Shown: one piece after another, positions 12,771-15,645 of the stretch
How positions within the stretch are numbered: the first letter of the stretch is position 1
How the letters are laid out: each line of letters starts with the position of its first letter
Origin: Actinomycetota bacterium
GTDB taxonomy: Bacteria > Actinomycetota > Thermoleophilia > Gaiellales > Gaiellaceae
Length of the DNA stretch: 15,645 bases
NCBI GenBank assembly: GCA_013821525.1
Contig: JACDGR010000031.1
Location: 1-15,645, forward strand
Direction of reading: 5' to 3'
The notes under the pieces: model-generated
Databases searched by the model: none
The model's input: the letters and a program-made list of their open reading frames with translations, nothing else
Told to the model about the DNA's origin: nothing
Made by a program: the position numbers and the translations under genes

Positions 12771-13981
12771 GAGGGCTCGACCTCCACGTCGAGGAGCCCC
12801 GCGGCCGCGTCCGCGCGATCGATCGCCTCGAGGTTCGTGTCGGCGATCGCGATCACGTACCCGCGCCGGTCGCCGTCGACCTGCACGGGGCGGATCGTCT
12901 CGCCGACCTGGAGGTAGACATCGGCCTGCACGACACCCGGGAACGCGAGCACCTTGTCGAGCGGCCCGACGTGCTGCACCTTGCCGGTCGGCAGCGGCCC
13001 CGGTGCCGCGGTGAGGAACCTGATCGCGAGCGGCTGTTTGAACTGTGGTTGCACGAGCTCGTCGGGCAGTTCGTCGCCGAGCGCCATCTTGATCTGGACG
13101 TCGACGAGGTCGACGCCGGTCGCGACGCGCACGAGGTCGGCCATCTGCCCGCCGGGGATGCGCGCCGCGCACTCGACGACGATCACGCGCCCTTCGGGCG
13201 TCGCGATCAGCTGCGGAAACGCGATGCCGGTGCTCAGGCCGAGGGCGTGCACGGTGTGTGTCGCCACACGCTCGGACTCCTCCAGCTGGTGTCCGTAGAC
13301 CGTCGCCGGATACACGTGCATCCAGCCCACCCCGAATCCGACGCCCGGCGGGCGTCTCCGGTCGGAGAGCGTCAACGGAATCGACTCGCCGCCGCGCGCG
13401 AGCACGATGCCGTTCATCTCCATGCCCTCGACGTACTCCTCGAGGATCGCCTCGCCCGTCGGCGATGCCGCAAGCGCGAGATGCAGGTGCGTCTCGATGT
13501 CGTCGACCGACTCGACGCGGAAGACCCCCCGCTGCCCACCCGAGTCCGCCGGTTTCAGGACAGCCGGGAAGCCGACCTCATCCGCGGCGCGGCGCCGCTC
13601 GGAGAGTGAGCGCACGGCCGCGAAACGCGGCTGAGGGACACCCGCGTCGGCGAGCCGCGCGCGCATCGCAACCTTGTGGGTCATCAGGTGCGCGGTCTCG
13701 ACGCCGATCCCGGGCAGCCCGCGCGCCTCCGCAACGGCCGCGACGATCGGCACGGCGCGGTCGGCGCTGACGGTCAGGACGCCGTCAATCTTCAGCTTCG
13801 CGGTCGCCTTCAGGACGGCCGCCGCGTCGGCGAAGTCCACCACCTTCGCGACGTCGGCCTCCTGGAGGCCCGGGGCATCCGGGTTCTTGTCGACCGCCGC
13901 GACCCGCAGGCCGGCCTTCTTGGCCTGAATGATCGCGCGCCGCTGATGGCGGCCGGCTCCGATGAAGAGGACGGTTCTCAC
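12767..13981 (-). CDS. ATP-grasp ligase (carboxylate-amine ligase type)
   Basis: A 404-residue ATP-grasp protein. The N-terminal Rossmann-like domain starts VRTVLFIGAGRHQRRAIIQA and continues to VDKNPDAPG (30-38). FPAVLKPADSGGQRGVFRV (138-156) carries Lys143. ILEEYVEGMEMNG (179-191) is the hinge. VIVVECAARIPGGQMADLVR (266-285) holds Glu270 and Arg274 of the metal site. The C-terminal GYVIAIADTNLEAIDRADAA is the usual biotin-carboxylase-like tail domain. It probably joins an amino acid or other amine to a carboxylate; the substrate is unknown. GTG 13981 is chosen because the Rossmann domain starts there and TATCGT lies eight bases upstream. The longer frame to 14119 runs into the divergent epimerase gene. 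It is the first gene of the - strand glycan run. Confidence 0.87.
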   Translation of the reverse strand: MRTVLFIGAGRHQRRAIIQAKKAGLRVAAVDKNPDAPGLQEADVAKVVDFADAAAVLKATAKLKIDGVLTVSADRAVPIVAAVAEARGLPGIGVETAHLMTHKVAMRARLADAGVPQPRFAAVRSLSERRRAADEVGFPAVLKPADSGGQRGVFRVESVDDIETHLHLALAASPTGEAILEEYVEGMEMNGIVLARGGESIPLTLSDRRRPPGVGFGVGWMHVYPATVYGHQLEESERVATHTVHALGLSTGIAFPQLIATPEGRVIVVECAARIPGGQMADLVRVATGVDLVDVQIKMALGDELPDELVQPQFKQPLAIRFLTAAPGPLPTGKVQHVGPLDKVLAFPGVVQADVYLQVGETIRPVQVDGDRRGYVIAIADTNLEAIDRADAAAGLLDVEVEPS

Positions 13982-13989
13982 GGGCCGCA

Positions 13990-13995
13990 ACGATA
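13990..13995 (-). promoter_or_regulatory. Candidate -10 hexamer TATCGT for the - strand glycan operon
   Basis: Read on the - strand, TATCGT ends eight bases before GTG 13981. It overlaps by two bases the candidate + strand hexamer at 13994-13999. There is no room for a Shine-Dalgarno sequence of normal strength, so the mRNA is probably leaderless or nearly so. Confidence 0.4.
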
Positions 13996-13999
13996 CGCT
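13994..13999 (+). promoter_or_regulatory. Candidate -10 hexamer TACGCT for the epimerase gene
   Basis: TACGCT ends six bases before GTG 14006, the same geometry and the same hexamer as at 789-794. It overlaps the opposing - strand hexamer at 13990-13995. Any -35 contact would have to lie inside the coding sequence of the divergent ATP-grasp gene. Confidence 0.45.
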
Positions 14000-14005
14000 T
14001 GCAGC

Positions 14006-14977
14006 GTGGCACTCAGCGGGAAGCGCATCTTCATCACCGGTGGAGCCGGGTTCATCGGCACCACGCTGGCACGCGAGCTCGTCGAGGCGAACACGGTCGT
14101 CGCGTTCGACAACATGCACCGGGACTCCCTCTCCGGGCTCGAGCTAGCCGACCACCCGAATTTCGAGCTGATCCAGGGTGACATCCTCGACGCGCAGGCT
14201 CTGCGCGACGCGGCTGCCGGCGCGACCCACTTCGTCCACTGCGCGGCGATCGCCGGCGTCGACACGGTGCTCGCGAGCCCGGTGCGCACGATGCGCGTCA
14301 ACGTGATCGGCACGTACAACGCGCTCGAAGCCGCGCTCGCGACGCTGCTATCGCTCGAGCGCTTCGTCGACTTCTCGACGAGCGAGGTGTTCGGCACGCA
14401 TGCACTGAACGTCGAGGAGGGGCAGGTCTCGACGATCGGCTCCGTCGGCGAGGCGCGCTGGACGTACGCCGTCTCCAAGCTCGCGGGCGAGCACATGGCG
14501 CACGCCTACCACGACGAGCTGCAGCTGCCGACAGTCACCGTGCACCCGTTCAACATCTTCGGGCCGGGTCAGATCGGGGGCGGCGCGATCCGCGCGTTCA
14601 TCGAGGCGGCGCTCGCCGACCGCGATTTGACGATTCATGGCGACGGTTCGCAGATCCGCGCCTGGACGTACGTCACCGACATGGTGTCGGGCGTGCTGCT
14701 CTGCCTTGAGCATCCGCAGGCGGTCGGTCAGGCTTTCAACATCGGCAACCCGCGTGCGGCGGTGACGATCTTCGACCTCGCGCAGCGGATCAAGCGGATC
14801 AGCGGAGCCTCGGGGGACATCGTGTTCCAGCCGCTCCACTACGCGGACGTCGAGCTGCGCATTCCGAACGTCAAGAAGGCCCGCGAGGTTCTCGGCTGGG
14901 AGCCGCAGATCGAGCTCGACGACGGCCTCGAGAAGACGATCGCGTGGTATCGAGAGAAGACGCTCGCATCCGCTTAG
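14006..14977 (+). CDS. NAD-dependent sugar epimerase/dehydratase (extended SDR)
   Basis: A 323-residue extended short-chain dehydrogenase. KRIFITGGAGFIGTTLA (6-22) is the NAD-binding GxxGxxG loop. FSTSEVFG (123-130) provides the active-site Ser/Thr, and YAVSK (154-158) the catalytic Tyr and Lys. HPFNIFGPGQIGGGAIRAFI and DGSQIRAWTYVTDM match the nucleotide-sugar binding region of UDP- or GDP-sugar 4-epimerases and dehydratases. It would change the sugar ring of a nucleotide-activated donor; which sugar cannot be said. GTG 14006 is preferred over the far upstream frame start at 13676 because the Rossmann motif begins there and the upstream part is antisense to the ATP-grasp gene. It is divergent from that gene with only 24 bases between start codons. 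The aminotransferase gene follows and probably overlaps it. Confidence 0.88.
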   Translation: MALSGKRIFITGGAGFIGTTLARELVEANTVVAFDNMHRDSLSGLELADHPNFELIQGDILDAQALRDAAAGATHFVHCAAIAGVDTVLASPVRTMRVNVIGTYNALEAALATLLSLERFVDFSTSEVFGTHALNVEEGQVSTIGSVGEARWTYAVSKLAGEHMAHAYHDELQLPTVTVHPFNIFGPGQIGGGAIRAFIEAALADRDLTIHGDGSQIRAWTYVTDMVSGVLLCLEHPQAVGQAFNIGNPRAAVTIFDLAQRIKRISGASGDIVFQPLHYADVELRIPNVKKAREVLGWEPQIELDDGLEKTIAWYREKTLASA

Positions 14978-15645
14978 GCTGGCCGGACGTCGGTCAGCCC
15001 GAGCTGGATGAGGTTGCAGGCGTTCTCGAGAGCGGGATGCTCACGATGGGCCCGAAGGTGGGCGAGTTCGAGGCCGAGGTCGCGCGCGCCTGCGCGGTCG
15101 AGCACGCTCTCGCCGTCACCTCTGGCACCGCCGCACTGCACCTCGCGGTACTCGCGCTCGGGCTGGAGCCGGGGGACGAGATCCTCGTGCCCGCCTACAC
15201 CTTCCCCGCGACCGGCAATGTCGTCACGCTCGCCGGCCTGAAGCCGGTGCTCGTCGACGTCGACCCCGAGACGATGAACATCGACCCGGCGCAAGTCGAG
15301 GTCGGCCCGCGCACGAAGGCCGTGCTCGCCGTGCATCTCTTCGGCCGTCCGGCGCCGCTCGAAGACCTACCGTCCGAACTGCTCGTGATTGAGGACGCGG
15401 CCGGCGCGCTCGGCGCGCAGCGGCGCGGGCGTGCGTGCGGCGGGCTCGGGCTGATCGGCTGCCTCAGCTTCCATCCGCGCAAGATCGTGACCACGGGCGA
15501 AGGCGGCGCGGTGACGACGAACGACGCGCGCGTCGCAGCCGTCGCGCGGCAGCTGCGCCACCACGGCTGGGACGGGAAGCCGGTCGCCGACATGCCGGTG
15601 CCGGGGTTGAACTACCGCCTCGCCGACATCCTCTGCGCGATCGGG
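14944..15645 (+). CDS. DegT/DnrJ/EryC1/StrS-family PLP aminotransferase (partial, cut by window end)
   Basis: At least 234 residues in one open frame to the window edge. RLGWPDVGQPELDEVAGVLE followed by SGMLTMGPKV, and then VTSGTAALHL (58-67), GDEILVPAYTFPATGN (77-92), KPVLVDVDPETMNIDP (100-115), VIEDAAGALGA (148-158) and SFHPRKIVTTGEGG (175-188) are the ordered motifs of sugar aminotransferases. Asp151 should contact the pyridoxal phosphate ring nitrogen and Lys180 should form the Schiff base. It would turn a keto-sugar into an aminosugar, using the product of an SDR such as its neighbour. The start is uncertain. GTG 14944 gives MVSREDARIRLG and overlaps the epimerase end by 34 bases; the next ATG would remove the conserved N-terminus. 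Confidence 0.85.
   Translation, partial: MVSREDARIRLGWPDVGQPELDEVAGVLESGMLTMGPKVGEFEAEVARACAVEHALAVTSGTAALHLAVLALGLEPGDEILVPAYTFPATGNVVTLAGLKPVLVDVDPETMNIDPAQVEVGPRTKAVLAVHLFGRPAPLEDLPSELLVIEDAAGALGAQRRGRACGGLGLIGCLSFHPRKIVTTGEGGAVTTNDARVAAVARQLRHHGWDGKPVADMPVPGLNYRLADILCAIG

Noticed and set aside
14975..14980. TAGGCT at the end of the epimerase gene as a leaderless promoter for the aminotransferase.
   Set aside because: No ATG, GTG or TTG lies in the aminotransferase frame at the required six to eight bases downstream; the hexamer is formed by the epimerase stop codon.

Overview
The window looks like a piece of a high-GC actinobacterial chromosome, probably class Thermoleophilia (Gaiellales/Solirubrobacterales type). 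This is an inference from strong GC bias at third codon positions, frequent GTG and one TTG start, leaderless-looking promoters, a HelD-type RNA polymerase helicase, a mechanosensitive channel with a zinc-ribbon tail, and small secreted proteins of a kind I associate with that class. No rRNA or tRNA gene, CRISPR array, transposase or integrase was seen. Genes are packed tightly and no stretch longer than 300 bases lacks a gene.

Left part (1-7524), mixed housekeeping and envelope genes. The + strand carries the tail of an exported Ig-like protein, a PIG-L zinc deacetylase coupled to it by an ATGA overlap, a membrane-anchored protein with an HExxH motif, and a two-domain VOC (glyoxalase/CatE-like) protein. 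The - strand then carries a secreted glutamic (G1/A4) peptidase, a HelD-like helicase and MscL. Divergent from mscL are a Tat-type beta-propeller protein and a small secreted protein with a Thr/Ser-rich stalk and a C-terminal membrane anchor.

Right part (7525-15645), a surface-glycan cluster. On the - strand, in transcription order from 13981 down to 7525: an ATP-grasp ligase, a WbmS-like polysaccharide-deacetylase-fold protein (TTGA overlap), an aminoglycoside-phosphotransferase-fold kinase, a carbamoyl-phosphate-synthase-like ATP-grasp protein (GTGA overlap), a GT-B glycosyltransferase and a Wzx-type flippase. Divergently on the + strand are an NAD-dependent sugar epimerase/dehydratase and a DegT/DnrJ-type PLP aminotransferase cut by the window edge. 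A reasonable inference is that these make an aminosugar-containing, possibly aminoacyl- or amide-decorated, glycan precursor, extend it and flip it across the membrane.

The least expected content is in the gaps of this cluster. Each of the three longer - strand gaps (12001-12128, 10058-10219, 8962-9124) holds a different family of palindromic or repeated structure. They are: GAACCTGGTTCC-type repeats; a 29-base palindrome containing the glycosyltransferase start codon plus two tandem hairpin units whose terminal stems differ by a compensatory base-pair change; and a roughly 163-base long hairpin filling the whole space between glycosyltransferase and flippase. Separately, several genes start 6-8 bases after a TANNNT hexamer with no Shine-Dalgarno sequence, including a divergent pair whose two candidate -10 hexamers overlap within a 24-base gap.
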